Below, piece after piece: positions 1-8,138 of a DNA stretch of 34,978 nt (positions are counted from its first letter, which is position 1; each line of letters begins with the position of its first letter). The DNA is from Pirellulales bacterium. Its GTDB lineage: Bacteria; Planctomycetota; Planctomycetia; Pirellulales; Thermoguttaceae. The stretch covers positions 1 through 34,978 of the forward strand of contig JAFGFF010000237.1 of assembly GCA_016931075.1 (NCBI GenBank). The letters are read 5' to 3'. Under the pieces are notes generated by a model. The model was not told the DNA's origin, made no database searches, and was given only the letters and a program-made list of their open reading frames with translations. The position numbers were made by a program, and so were the translations under genes.

Positions 1-609
1 ATCGAGCGGGCCATGTCCCACGAGCCGTGGCGGCGCGTGTCGGGCAATTCGGGACTCAACCCGCGGAGCCTGGCCATCCTCCGCGAGCTGTGGCGATGGC
101 GCGACGCCGAGGCCAAACACCACGACAAACCGCCTCGCCGTATCCTCCGCGACGACTTGATGGTCGAGGTCGCCCGGCGGAAGACGGCCGACCCGAAGCG
201 GATCGGTGCGGTCCGTGGCATGGAACGGGGCGACCTGCGCCGCCACTTGCCCAAGCTGGCCGAGTGCGTCCGCCGCGGCATGGAGCTGCCCGACTCGGAG
301 TGCCCCGGCGCTCCGCCCCGCGAGCGAGGCCATCAGCTTTCCGTCCTGGGCCAGTTCCTCTTCGCCGCGTTGGGCAGCGTCTGCCGCCAGTTGGACCTGG
401 CCCCGGGCCTGGTCGGCACGCCCAACGACGTCCGCGCCCTGATCGCCTATCGCAACCGCGAACCCGGCGTCGACATGAGGGAACCGCCTTTGCTGGCTCG
501 CGGATGGCGGGCCGAAGTCGTCGGCCACCTGTTCGACGACCTCCTCTCCGGCAAAACGTCCGTCCGCATCGACGACCCGCTCTCCGATCATCCGCTGGCC
601 TTCGAGTAA
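1..609 (+). CDS. Ribonuclease D-like 3'-5' exonuclease, C-terminal part (5' end outside window)
   Basis: The reading frame is open from the first base of the window, so this is the 3' part of a longer gene. The visible protein has about 202 residues and no DEDD exonuclease motifs, which would lie upstream. What remains matches the HRDC region of RNase D. A segment with LRELWRWRDAEA and a downstream KPPRRILRDDLMVEVA is the classical pattern of an RNase D helical domain, followed by a second helical repeat ending at DDPLSDHPLAFE. RNase D trims the 3' ends of tRNA and other structured RNAs in the cytoplasm. The Met at 13 is an internal Met, not a start. The gene converges on the GH38-like gene with a hairpin between them. 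Another HRDC protein (a RecQ-like helicase) is possible, but the WRD...P.R.+..D pattern favours RNase D. Confidence 0.72.
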   Translation: MERAMSHEPWRRVSGNSGLNPRSLAILRELWRWRDAEAKHHDKPPRRILRDDLMVEVARRKTADPKRIGAVRGMERGDLRRHLPKLAECVRRGMELPDSECPGAPPRERGHQLSVLGQFLFAALGSVCRQLDLAPGLVGTPNDVRALIAYRNREPGVDMREPPLLARGWRAEVVGHLFDDLLSGKTSVRIDDPLSDHPLAFE

Positions 610-703
610 AAAAGGTGACAGTCACCAAATATGGGTAGTTTAGGCAGGAAACACTGAACCATCCTTTCTATGTTACCCATATTTGGTGACTGTCACCTTT
701 TTT
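608..703. repeat. 30-bp perfect inverted repeat with A6/T6 ends; REP-like and probable bidirectional terminator
   Basis: The left arm (608-637) and right arm (674-703) are perfect reverse complements over 30 bp, around a 36-nt loop. Each arm contains the small palindrome GGTGACAGTCACC. The outer ends are six A and six T, so a transcript from either side forms a stem followed by U residues. The element starts inside the stop codon of the RNase D gene and ends 5 nt before the stop of the converging GH38-like gene, which suits a shared terminator. Its core resembles the GGTGCCAGGCACC core of the element at 1765-1843, so I treat both as one REP-like family. The terminator role is inferred. Confidence 0.75.
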
Positions 704-708
704 GGGCT

Positions 709-3657
709 CTAAGGACGGAAGATCGCTTCGATTTGAACCCACTGCCGTGGGCGGAGTTCGAGGTGGAGGCGGTCGTCTTCGACCGGCAGAGGACCGGTTG
801 GCTGGCCGGTCAGGTCGGTCTGTTGGGCGGAGGCCAACGAGCGGTAGCCGCGAAGCGTGAGCGAGGTCGACAGACCTTCTGTTTCCAGAAGACGCACGCG
901 AACGCCGGTTGGGGAAGGGCCGCCAGTTGGTAAAGAGCCATCAGGCCAGATCGGTTCCCAGGCGGTGGCCACCACATTGCGGGCGTCGAGGTGGAAGAAC
1001 CAGCCTTGGGCGATTGTCGGGGACGGCGTCTGGCGTATCAGGCCGGACGTGGGAGCCAGGAAATCCAACGCGGCGAGGGCCGGATGGAGTAGGTCGATCC
1101 CGAGGCCCAGCCGAAAACGCCTCGCCCGTTCGCCGGCGACGATTAAAATCGCGTCGAGCTTCTCCTCACCTGACTGGCGGTAATAGGGCAGCCCTCCGCC
1201 CAGAATCGTCGTGGCTGTCCGCTCTGAACGAATGTCGACGTAGTAGGGCGACTCCAGGGCCGTCGCGCCGGTCGGATGTGAAACCAGGTTCACGCTCCGG
1301 AACAGTTCGGCGCCCGGGGCGTTCCACGCGATGCGAGCCGTGTAGTAGGACTGCCAAGGACTGCCCTCCGGCAATCGCTCGGGCTGCAGTTCGATATGCC
1401 ATTCGATCACGCGGCTGCCACGCCGGGCACGGAACGTCTGGGCGAATTGGGCGACGGTCCGGCCTTCTCGGTCGACCAGCCGCCCTCGGCTTTCGATCTG
1501 CCCTACGCCCAGGCCGGGGATCGACGACGAGACCTCGTCGGCCGCCATGATCGTGTAGTCTGCCTCGGACGTGCCCGAGGCGCCGGGCGTGCGAGGGGGC
1601 GTCCTCAGGGCAAGTTGGGCCCCGAGCCGGTTGCCGTGGCTGCGGAAGTCGTCCAAACGCCGCAGCGCGCCGGTGATCGGGTCCAACTCGATCTCGAAAT
1701 ACTCGTTGCGGAGCTTCGCGCCTTCGACCATCGACGGGGTGACGTCCGGCTTGCGACGCCAGCGGCGGAAAAGGTGCCAGGCACCTTTTGCCGGAACGGC
1801 CCTTCGGGTGCTTTGTACAAAAGGTGTCTGGCACCTTTTCCGCAGGCGGGCCGGCTGGCTCGGTTGCTTCGGCGCGGGTTGGGGCACGCCCTCGGGACCG
1901 ATCCATCGGAATCCCAGCGGCGGAACCTCGGCCATGGACAGGGCGGCCAGATCGGCCGGCGCGGTCGAAGAGTTGATCGGATACGACCGGGCGAAGCTCC
2001 AGGGATTCAGCACGAGGCTGCCCGAAGCGGCGGCGTCCGAAGGGCCGGACAACACCTCGACCATCGCGTCGACCGCGTGGTCCAGCCGCCGGGCGAGTCG
2101 GTCGTCCAGCTCGCTGTCCGATTGGTCCTCATGGCCGACGGCCGTGTCGATTTTGGCTGCCAAGTCGTCGGGTGTCTCGTTGCTTGGTGGTTCTTCTGAT
2201 CGAAGCAACGTGGCGAGGGTCGTCAGGGTGTTACATGTGTCCAGCGCTGCCCGGCGGTGGTGGTGACGGACCCAACGCGAGATCGGATCGACCTGTCCGG
2301 CCTCGACGGCCTGAGCCAGCGAACGGCCCGGGTAGGCGTCGGCCGTGTGACGCTCGACCTGGCCGACGCTATCCGTCTCGTCGAACGTCTCTTCCAGCCC
2401 GACGAACCGGCCCAGGACCGACGCATAGCGGGCGATCCGCTTCAGGTCGTCGTGCCAGCATCGGGCCCCGCCGGGCCAATGGGCGAAGACGGCCGTGGGC
2501 GAGTGGTCCAGGTCCATGATCTCGCCCAGTCGCTCGGGCAGGGTCAGAAACGTGTCGTTCCGCGCGGCGTCGCTCGGCGGCCGAGCCAAGGCGTCGATCT
2601 TGGTCCCGCCCTGGCCTTCCCACTGGATCCGGCTCTGGTTCTCGGCCGGAAACCGGCTCCCGTCGAGCGCGAAGTGCAGCGCGGCCTTGAATCCGAGCCC
2701 TGCCGCCACGTCGGGCAAGCCCGGCCAGAGGGCCGACTGCCGCCGACCGAACACGACCGGCCGGCGTCCCAACAGGTCCTCGTAGACGCGGAGACCCTGA
2801 CGGAACGTGGCCAAAACGGATTCAAATCCGAGCAACGCAAACGGGCGGTCGTCGTACGACCCACCGATCACCGTGACGCGACCTTCTTTCCATGCCGCCC
2901 GAAGCGCAGCGAGCGAGTCGGGCTCCCGTCGGGCCATCTCCTCGAGCGTCGCTCCGGAGATCAGCAGGTTGATCGGCGTCTCTTGTTGTAGCTCGCGGCG
3001 AAGCGACTCGCCGAGCGTCGTCGGGGCCACCAGCGTCAGGTCGATCAAGTCGGGCGTGGCGGGATAAAAATACTCCCGGGCTTCGATCAGCAGGTCGAAC
3101 GCGCTTTGGAGATGCTCCCGGGCCGTGTCCAGATCGCCCTGCATGATCCGCTCGGCCGCGCGGACGGATTCGGTCTCGAACTGGCCCTCGTCCAGGCTGC
3201 TCATGTAGCGCAGTTGCCGCGTGACCAGCTCGACTTGCAGTTGGCAGAAGCCCAGGGCCAGCATGTCGGCCGTTAACTCGGGATCCGCGTGGGCCGGATC
3301 GACGTGTTCTGGATCGACGTCCACCAGTTCGAGCAAAGCCGCGACCATGGCGTCCCGGTCGGCCAGGCCTCGCACCAGCACTCCGCCGGCGTCCGGGACC
3401 GTGTCGCTCCAGCCCTTGGGCAGGGCCGTCTCGCTAATGCCTGGCACGAGGACGATCGCTTCGGAAAGTTCCGCGCCCTCGGGTGGTTGCTCTGCGCCCA
3501 TCCATCGCGGGGTTCTGCCCGATGAGCAGACCAAAGCCGGGTGAAACGCGGCCGACCAGGTCGAGAGCATCTCGGCCGAGCCCTGCTCGTCCTGCTCGAG
3601 TGACAAATCCTCGATGCTGTGGCAGGGCAAGAGGATGATGACGTCGCGGAACTTCAT
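709..3657 (-). CDS. Glycoside hydrolase family 38-like protein (alpha-mannosidase fold), divergent
   Basis: The protein has 982 residues if it starts at MKFRDVIILLP. An in-frame ATG 66 nt upstream (3723) would add a basic, unrelated-looking leader, so I prefer 3657, although neither has a strong Shine-Dalgarno. The N-terminal half has the order of a GH38/57-type barrel: an early beta strand, a helical segment around residues 120-180, then a block with VTVIGGSYDDRP and FRQGLRVYEDLLGRRP, as in GH38. The region where alpha-mannosidases carry the nucleophile (a W-x-D-x-FG type motif) reads VFGRRQSALWPGLPD, so the canonical Asp is not obvious. The C-terminal half contains EYFEIELDPITGALRRL, the usual start of the GH38 beta-sandwich domain. 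No signal peptide is seen. A REP-like palindrome lies in frame at about residues 605-631. It could be a mannosidase of altered specificity or an inactive homologue. Confidence 0.55.
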   Translation of the reverse strand: MKFRDVIILLPCHSIEDLSLEQDEQGSAEMLSTWSAAFHPALVCSSGRTPRWMGAEQPPEGAELSEAIVLVPGISETALPKGWSDTVPDAGGVLVRGLADRDAMVAALLELVDVDPEHVDPAHADPELTADMLALGFCQLQVELVTRQLRYMSSLDEGQFETESVRAAERIMQGDLDTAREHLQSAFDLLIEAREYFYPATPDLIDLTLVAPTTLGESLRRELQQETPINLLISGATLEEMARREPDSLAALRAAWKEGRVTVIGGSYDDRPFALLGFESVLATFRQGLRVYEDLLGRRPVVFGRRQSALWPGLPDVAAGLGFKAALHFALDGSRFPAENQSRIQWEGQGGTKIDALARPPSDAARNDTFLTLPERLGEIMDLDHSPTAVFAHWPGGARCWHDDLKRIARYASVLGRFVGLEETFDETDSVGQVERHTADAYPGRSLAQAVEAGQVDPISRWVRHHHRRAALDTCNTLTTLATLLRSEEPPSNETPDDLAAKIDTAVGHEDQSDSELDDRLARRLDHAVDAMVEVLSGPSDAAASGSLVLNPWSFARSYPINSSTAPADLAALSMAEVPPLGFRWIGPEGVPQPAPKQPSQPARLRKRCQTPFVQSTRRAVPAKGAWHLFRRWRRKPDVTPSMVEGAKLRNEYFEIELDPITGALRRLDDFRSHGNRLGAQLALRTPPRTPGASGTSEADYTIMAADEVSSSIPGLGVGQIESRGRLVDREGRTVAQFAQTFRARRGSRVIEWHIELQPERLPEGSPWQSYYTARIAWNAPGAELFRSVNLVSHPTGATALESPYYVDIRSERTATTILGGGLPYYRQSGEEKLDAILIVAGERARRFRLGLGIDLLHPALAALDFLAPTSGLIRQTPSPTIAQGWFFHLDARNVVATAWEPIWPDGSLPTGGPSPTGVRVRLLETEGLSTSLTLRGYRSLASAQQTDLTGQPTGPLPVEDDRLHLELRPRQWVQIEAIFRP
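1765..1843. repeat. REP-like paired palindrome inside the GH38-like gene
   Basis: Two arms of 26 nt (1765-1790 and 1818-1843) are inverted copies with one mismatch. Each arm is itself a palindrome with an AAAAGGTGCC / GGCACCTTTT structure. The whole 79-nt unit is read in frame by the GH38-like gene and encodes an Arg/Phe/Trp-rich stretch containing KRCQTPF and KGAWHLF. The inserted stretch sits in a linker just before the beta-sandwich domain. The core is related to the element at 608-703. Confidence 0.8.
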
Positions 3658-3814
3658 GTGAGATATGCACTTACGTCGCAAGGTCCTGGACCGAGATCTA
3701 CCCGGGGAAGGGCCATTTCCCAACGCCCACCATACCGTCTGCGAGCCTCGCGGTCGAGCCGGCCGGAGCCCGCCAAACTAGCTCCGTAGGTCAGGCTGTG
3801 CCTGACATGAATAG

Positions 3815-3900
3815 CTGTAGGGAACGCCCTCCGTGGCGTTCCGTTTTTGAGACAATAATCCCCCCTGTGGCAGGAACGCCACGGAGGGCGTTCCCTACAG
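3815..3900. repeat. 28-bp perfect inverted repeat (REP/MITE-like, family C, copy 1)
   Basis: The arms 3815-3842 and 3873-3900 are perfect reverse complements of 28 bp around a 30-nt loop. Each arm begins or ends with CTGTAGGGAACGCCCTCC and contains an inner GGAACGCC/GGCGTTCC palindrome. A second copy with nearly identical arms and a different loop lies at 10109-10210. Identical arms with unrelated loops are typical of non-autonomous palindromic elements. No transposase is encoded in the loop. Confidence 0.85.
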
Positions 3901-4070
3901 GGTGTGGATTGCTGCCGGGCACCATGCCTAGACGCTTTTGATTCCGCCCCCCGCCCCTCGTCCACTGGCCCTGCTTCTTTTTTACAAGTCCCATCAACAG
4001 AAGGGATTATGTCACGCCTAAACAGGGGCTCCTCCACTGTTGAAAGAGGTCCCCAGGCCTTAACCTTTCC

Positions 4071-4100
4071 TTGACATCGGGGGGTAAGGTGCGATAGCAT
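4071..4100 (+). promoter_or_regulatory. Possible sigma-70-type promoter for the pilM-like operon
   Basis: A perfect TTGACA at 4071-4076 is followed after 18 nt by TAGCAT at 4095-4100, which matches the -10 consensus at four of six positions. It would give a leader of about 150 nt before the ATG at 4258. The call is based on hexamer match and position only. Confidence 0.35.
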
Positions 4101-4257
4101 AAGAGGATAGAAGAGGCTTGCATTTTCGCGCTGGCTTTTCTTGCGTTCTTGTTGTTGATGGGCCAGAATCGGGCCCGGAGCCTAGGCGCGGCGCCTCGGT
4201 GGCGTCGGCGTGTCTCCGGATGTTGCCCGATGTGGAACAGAGAAAGAGGATTGCGTT

Positions 4258-6438
4258 ATGGCCAGTAGTGACGCTGTTTGGGCAATTGACATCGGTCAGT
4301 GTTCGCTCAAGGCGTTGCGGTGCCTGCCTGGGGCCCAGCCGGATCAGATCACGGCCGACGCCTTCGACTACATCGCCTATCCGAAGATCCTCAGCCAGCC
4401 GGGCGTCGACCCGGCCCCGTTGGTTCACGACGCGCTCGAGCAGTTTCTCTCGCGCAATTCGGTCCGGGGCGATCGGGTGGCCATCGCGGTGCCGGGCCAG
4501 AACGGCTTGGCCCGATTCATCAAGCTGCCGCCGGTCGAATCGAAGAAGATTCCCGACATCGTCCGCTACGAAGCGCGGCAGCAGATCCCGTTCGACCTGA
4601 ACGACGTGGTCTGGGACTACCAGCAGATGGGGGGCGGCGCGGAGGAAGAGGGTTTTGCGCTCGAGACGGAGATCGGCCTGTTCGCGATGAAACGCGAGCA
4701 GGTATTCCGGGCGTTGGCGCCGCTTCGCGAGGTGGGCATCGAGGTCGACTTCATCCAGTTGACGCCGCTGGCCCTGTATAACTTCCTGCTGTTCGACCAG
4801 TTTTCGAAACTGGGCCCGGCCGAGGACTACGACCCGAGCAACCCGCCGGCGTCGACGATTATCCTATCGCTGGGAACCGACGCGACCGACCTGGTGGTGA
4901 CCAACGGCTACCGGGTGTGGCAGCGGAGCATTCCGCTGGGTGGGAGCCACTTCACCAAGGCGTTGACGAAGGAGCTGAAGCTGACGTTCGCCAAGGCCGA
5001 GCACTTGAAGTGCAACGCGGCGTCGGCCCAGGATCCGAAGGCCCTGTTCCAGGCCATGCGGCCCGTCTTCAGCGACCTGTTGACCCAGATCCAGCGTTCG
5101 ATCGGCTACTACAACAGCATCGAGCGTCACGCGACGTTCGAGAAAATCGTCGCGTTGGGAAACGCGATGAAGATGCCCGGGCTGCGACGTTATCTGTCCC
5201 AGAGCCTGGGCATGGAGGTCAAGCGGGCCGATTCCTACCGGGGATTGACCGGGCCGACCGTGCTGACCGCGCCGGCGTTTCGGGACAACATCCTCAGTTT
5301 CGGCGTCTGCTACGGCCTGGCCGTGCAAGGGCTGGGCGTCGGCAAGGCGACGCTGAAGACCAATCTGCTTCCGCCCGAGATCGTCAAGGACCGTCTCATT
5401 CGGGCCAAGAAGCCCTGGGCCCTGGCCGCGGCCGCCATGCTACTTTTAGGCTGCACGATTTATTTTGCCAGCGAAAGCGTCTCGATGGGCACGGTCTCGA
5501 AGGACCGATTCGGCACGGCGGAAGGACGCGCCGGCAGCGTGTCGCGCGAATCGAGTCGGCTGAAATCGGAAGAGTCGGCGGTCATCAGCGACTTCGACAA
5601 CACCGACTTGATCGGCCAACACCTGATAGGCAACGTCGACAACCGGGTCGTTTGGCTCGAGTTGCTCCGCGCGATCAACGAATGCCTACCACATGAAGAC
5701 GCGGCCAAACGTCAGGAAATTCCCTATGGCAAGCGAAGGGAACTGCATTTCGAGTCGATCGAATGCGAGAAGACCGAACAGCTCGAGAACTGGTACGCCG
5801 GCGTGAAGCCCTGGGTGCAGCCATCGGACAATGAGAAAAAGGCCGAAGATGCCGCTACTCCGCCGGCTGATGATCCCTACGGCTCGGCGGACGCCGCGCA
5901 AGGGCCGACCGGACCAACCGGCCCTGGCTGGATCGTCCGGCTGACCGGCTATCACTACTATAACTACAACTTCCAGGATCCCGAGGCCGGAGCGCCCAAG
6001 GGAAAAGGCGATACCCGATTCGTCAACGATATGTTCATCAAGGCCTTGAAGGAAAGCACCGTCTCCCTCCCCAAGGCAACCGAGGAAAAGGACAACGCCA
6101 AGGTGGCCGAGGGCCAGGAAAAACCTAAGGAAGTGGTCACGATGGAGGAACTCGGGGTCAAGTACCCCGTGTTGATTCCGATGGGCAACGGGAAGCCATA
6201 CTGGAAAGCGGTCTCCGTCGAGGGGGATGGCAACGGTCCCGCGATGCCTGGGGGCATGCCGCCGATGATGGGAGGAATGCCCGGGATGCCGGGTGGGGAC
6301 CAAAACAAGCAGATCCAGCTTCTGCGGTTCGATTTTCAGGTCGAATTCGCTTGGACGCCCACACCGCCGACCAAGCGACTTGATATAAAGACGAAAGCCG
6401 AAGAGGCTGCAAAGAACGCCGCGGAAAATAACTATTAG
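4258..6438 (+). CDS. pilM: PilM-PilN fusion protein of a type IV pilus / type II secretion-like system
   Basis: The 726-residue protein starts at an ATG preceded by AGAAAGAGGA at 4241-4250; an upstream in-frame ATG at 4210 lacks such a site. Residues 1 to about 360 form a PilM-type actin-like ATPase fold: phosphate-1 motif DIGQCSLK (11-18), then the typical RYEARQQIPFDLNDVVWDY segment. This part is cytoplasmic in known systems. At residues 369-374 the protein carries NLLPPE, which resembles the NLLP motif at the PilN N-terminus that binds PilM. It is followed by basic residues and one membrane segment at about 388-406. The remaining 320 residues would be periplasmic, as in PilN, with a Gly/Met/Pro tract at about 662-681 and a Lys/Ala-rich C-terminus. 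PilM is usually about 350 residues, so this is a natural fusion rather than an overlong PilM. The next gene starts 54 nt downstream. Confidence 0.85.
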   Translation: MASSDAVWAIDIGQCSLKALRCLPGAQPDQITADAFDYIAYPKILSQPGVDPAPLVHDALEQFLSRNSVRGDRVAIAVPGQNGLARFIKLPPVESKKIPDIVRYEARQQIPFDLNDVVWDYQQMGGGAEEEGFALETEIGLFAMKREQVFRALAPLREVGIEVDFIQLTPLALYNFLLFDQFSKLGPAEDYDPSNPPASTIILSLGTDATDLVVTNGYRVWQRSIPLGGSHFTKALTKELKLTFAKAEHLKCNAASAQDPKALFQAMRPVFSDLLTQIQRSIGYYNSIERHATFEKIVALGNAMKMPGLRRYLSQSLGMEVKRADSYRGLTGPTVLTAPAFRDNILSFGVCYGLAVQGLGVGKATLKTNLLPPEIVKDRLIRAKKPWALAAAAMLLLGCTIYFASESVSMGTVSKDRFGTAEGRAGSVSRESSRLKSEESAVISDFDNTDLIGQHLIGNVDNRVVWLELLRAINECLPHEDAAKRQEIPYGKRRELHFESIECEKTEQLENWYAGVKPWVQPSDNEKKAEDAATPPADDPYGSADAAQGPTGPTGPGWIVRLTGYHYYNYNFQDPEAGAPKGKGDTRFVNDMFIKALKESTVSLPKATEEKDNAKVAEGQEKPKEVVTMEELGVKYPVLIPMGNGKPYWKAVSVEGDGNGPAMPGGMPPMMGGMPGMPGGDQNKQIQLLRFDFQVEFAWTPTPPTKRLDIKTKAEEAAKNAAENNY

Positions 6439-6492
6439 GATTGACCTCCAACACCCCGATCAGATGCCACTAGGCACGAGAGCGGAGAAGAC

Positions 6493-8076
6493 ATGGACAA
6501 GCTCAAGCCAACCCTCCTGATCCTGAAAAAGCACCATTTCTGGGTGCTCCTCGGTCTGGCGGTGGTCCTCGGGCCGGTGATTTTCGCCACCACGGCCTCT
6601 GGGTTGTGGGGCGAATTCCTCAAACGAGAAAAATCGGTCGATCAGTCGTTCAACCAGATGGACGCTTTGAGCCGAGAGCGCGATCATCCGAACGATCCAC
6701 GGATTGAGAACTGGAAACAACTGCACCGGCATCAGAAGGTGAGCGTCCTCGGCGCCTGGACCCGGTTGTACGAACGCCAACGCGAAAAAAATCCGTGGCC
6801 CTCGAACCTTCCGGACGAGTTTCTCCAAGTGGTTCCCGGCTTGCCGGCCGACAAGGACATCCCCAGGACGTATTGTCAGCAATACCACGTCTTCATTCAG
6901 AACTTTCTGCCGGAGTTGAAGGACATCATCAAGTGTCGCCACCCGGTCGTGGAAGAAGCGACCGAGGAGGGGAAAGCAGGAGAGGCCGGCCCCGCGGCCG
7001 CGCCGCCGGCGGCAGCCCCTCCGGCCGGCATGCCCGGTGGACTGGAAACAGCAGTCAAATGGGTGGGCGTGGTCGACTGGAACCCGGGCGACTGGCAGTT
7101 GCTCCAAGAGGGTTTCAACTTCGGGAGCCAACCGAACTCGCAGCAAGTTCGCCTGGCCCAGGAAGATCTTTGGGTTTATACGGCCCTGCTCGAGATCATC
7201 GCCAACACAAACGGCCCGGCCAAGGACAAGGCCAGCGCGGCCGTCAAGGAGATCATGGCCCTGGAGATCGGCAAGCGCGCGACCGCGGGAATCCGGGCCA
7301 ACCGGGGTACGAGTCTCATTCGCTCCGCCGCGAGCGCGGGGCCAACGCCGAGCGGCATGGGCGGGGAATTGGGGATGGGGCCAGGGGGCATGGGAGGCGC
7401 GGAACCACCGCCCATGGCTGGGCCAGGTGGCATGGGCACCGGCATGGAGCCGGGCGCGGGGGCGGCCGGCGAAAACCTGCTTCTGGATCGATACTGCAAA
7501 GAAAATCTGGAACCCGTGCCGCCGGGCGAGGGTGATCCTTTCGCCGAGTTCAAGATGATGCCCTTCCGGTTGAGCCTAAAAATCGATGGGAAACGAATCC
7601 CCGACTTGCTGGTCGAATGCGCCAAATCCCGGATGCCGGCCGAGGTGAAGAAGATCCGCATCGGCATGCCCAGCACGACCGAGACCATGGGACACGGCGG
7701 GATGGGACTTCCTGGAGGCGGAATGGGCGGACACTTCAATCCCATGCCCCAACCACACGCAGCGCCACCGGCCATGGGTGGACCGGGCATGGGCGGCCTA
7801 GGCATGGGTGGCCCAGGTATGGGGGGCCCAGGCATGGGCGGGCCGGCGTTGACGCCGCCCGACGACGGCGAGACGGTCTATGACGTGCCGATCGATATCG
7901 AAGGCATTATCTACATCTACAACCCGCCCGATCTGGCCAAGGTGGGCACGGGCACGGCATCCGAAGAAGGCGCCGGCCAGGCAGCCACGCCGCCCGAGAC
8001 CCCCGCGCCACCGGTCGGAAACGGCAACCCAGCGCCGGCGCCCGGGGCCGTGCCCCCCGCGCTGCCCGGAACGTAG
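6493..8076 (+). CDS. Single-TM protein of the pilus/secretion cluster (PilO-like position), Gly/Met/Pro-rich
   Basis: The 527-residue protein has GGAGAAG just upstream of its ATG. It has a short basic cytoplasmic start (residues 1-15), one membrane segment at about 16-33 and a large presumed periplasmic part. A predicted helical region follows (residues 40-140), as in PilO-type subunits, then two low-complexity segments rich in Gly, Met and Pro. One is at about 287-324; the other is five tandem GMGGP-like pentapeptides at about 427-451. A short ordered segment with DVPIDIEGIIYIYNPPD follows near the C-terminus. I do not recognise a family with certainty. The position between the PilM-PilN fusion and a secretin suggests a PilO/PilP-type inner-membrane subunit that links the platform to the outer-membrane pore. 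Confidence 0.6.
   Translation: MDKLKPTLLILKKHHFWVLLGLAVVLGPVIFATTASGLWGEFLKREKSVDQSFNQMDALSRERDHPNDPRIENWKQLHRHQKVSVLGAWTRLYERQREKNPWPSNLPDEFLQVVPGLPADKDIPRTYCQQYHVFIQNFLPELKDIIKCRHPVVEEATEEGKAGEAGPAAAPPAAAPPAGMPGGLETAVKWVGVVDWNPGDWQLLQEGFNFGSQPNSQQVRLAQEDLWVYTALLEIIANTNGPAKDKASAAVKEIMALEIGKRATAGIRANRGTSLIRSAASAGPTPSGMGGELGMGPGGMGGAEPPPMAGPGGMGTGMEPGAGAAGENLLLDRYCKENLEPVPPGEGDPFAEFKMMPFRLSLKIDGKRIPDLLVECAKSRMPAEVKKIRIGMPSTTETMGHGGMGLPGGGMGGHFNPMPQPHAAPPAMGGPGMGGLGMGGPGMGGPGMGGPALTPPDDGETVYDVPIDIEGIIYIYNPPDLAKVGTGTASEEGAGQAATPPETPAPPVGNGNPAPAPGAVPPALPGT
7771..7845 (+). repeat. Five tandem 15-bp units encoding GMGGP-like pentapeptides
   Basis: Five consecutive 15-nt units differ mainly at third codon positions and encode (G/A)MGG(P/L). 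The array is inside the single-TM protein gene and keeps the frame whatever the copy number. The synonymous differences show that it is not a very recent duplication. Confidence 0.8.
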
Positions 8077-8138
8077 CCCGAGGAGAAGGCGGCCGTCGAC
8101 CCTGACGAGCCGCCGGCAGGAACGAGGGAGACCAAGCC

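Larger units (their letters stand above)
3658..4257. other. 600-nt divergent intergenic region between GH38-like and pilM-like genes
   Basis: No convincing gene is present; the open frames here are short and lack ribosome-binding sites. The region holds a small hairpin (GTCAGGC / GCCTGAC, 3790-3806), a long inverted repeat (3815-3900), an imperfect G/C-rich hairpin at about 4025-4054 and a possible sigma-70-type promoter at 4071-4100 facing the pilM-like gene. Transcription of both flanking genes must start here, since they are divergent. Confidence 0.7.
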
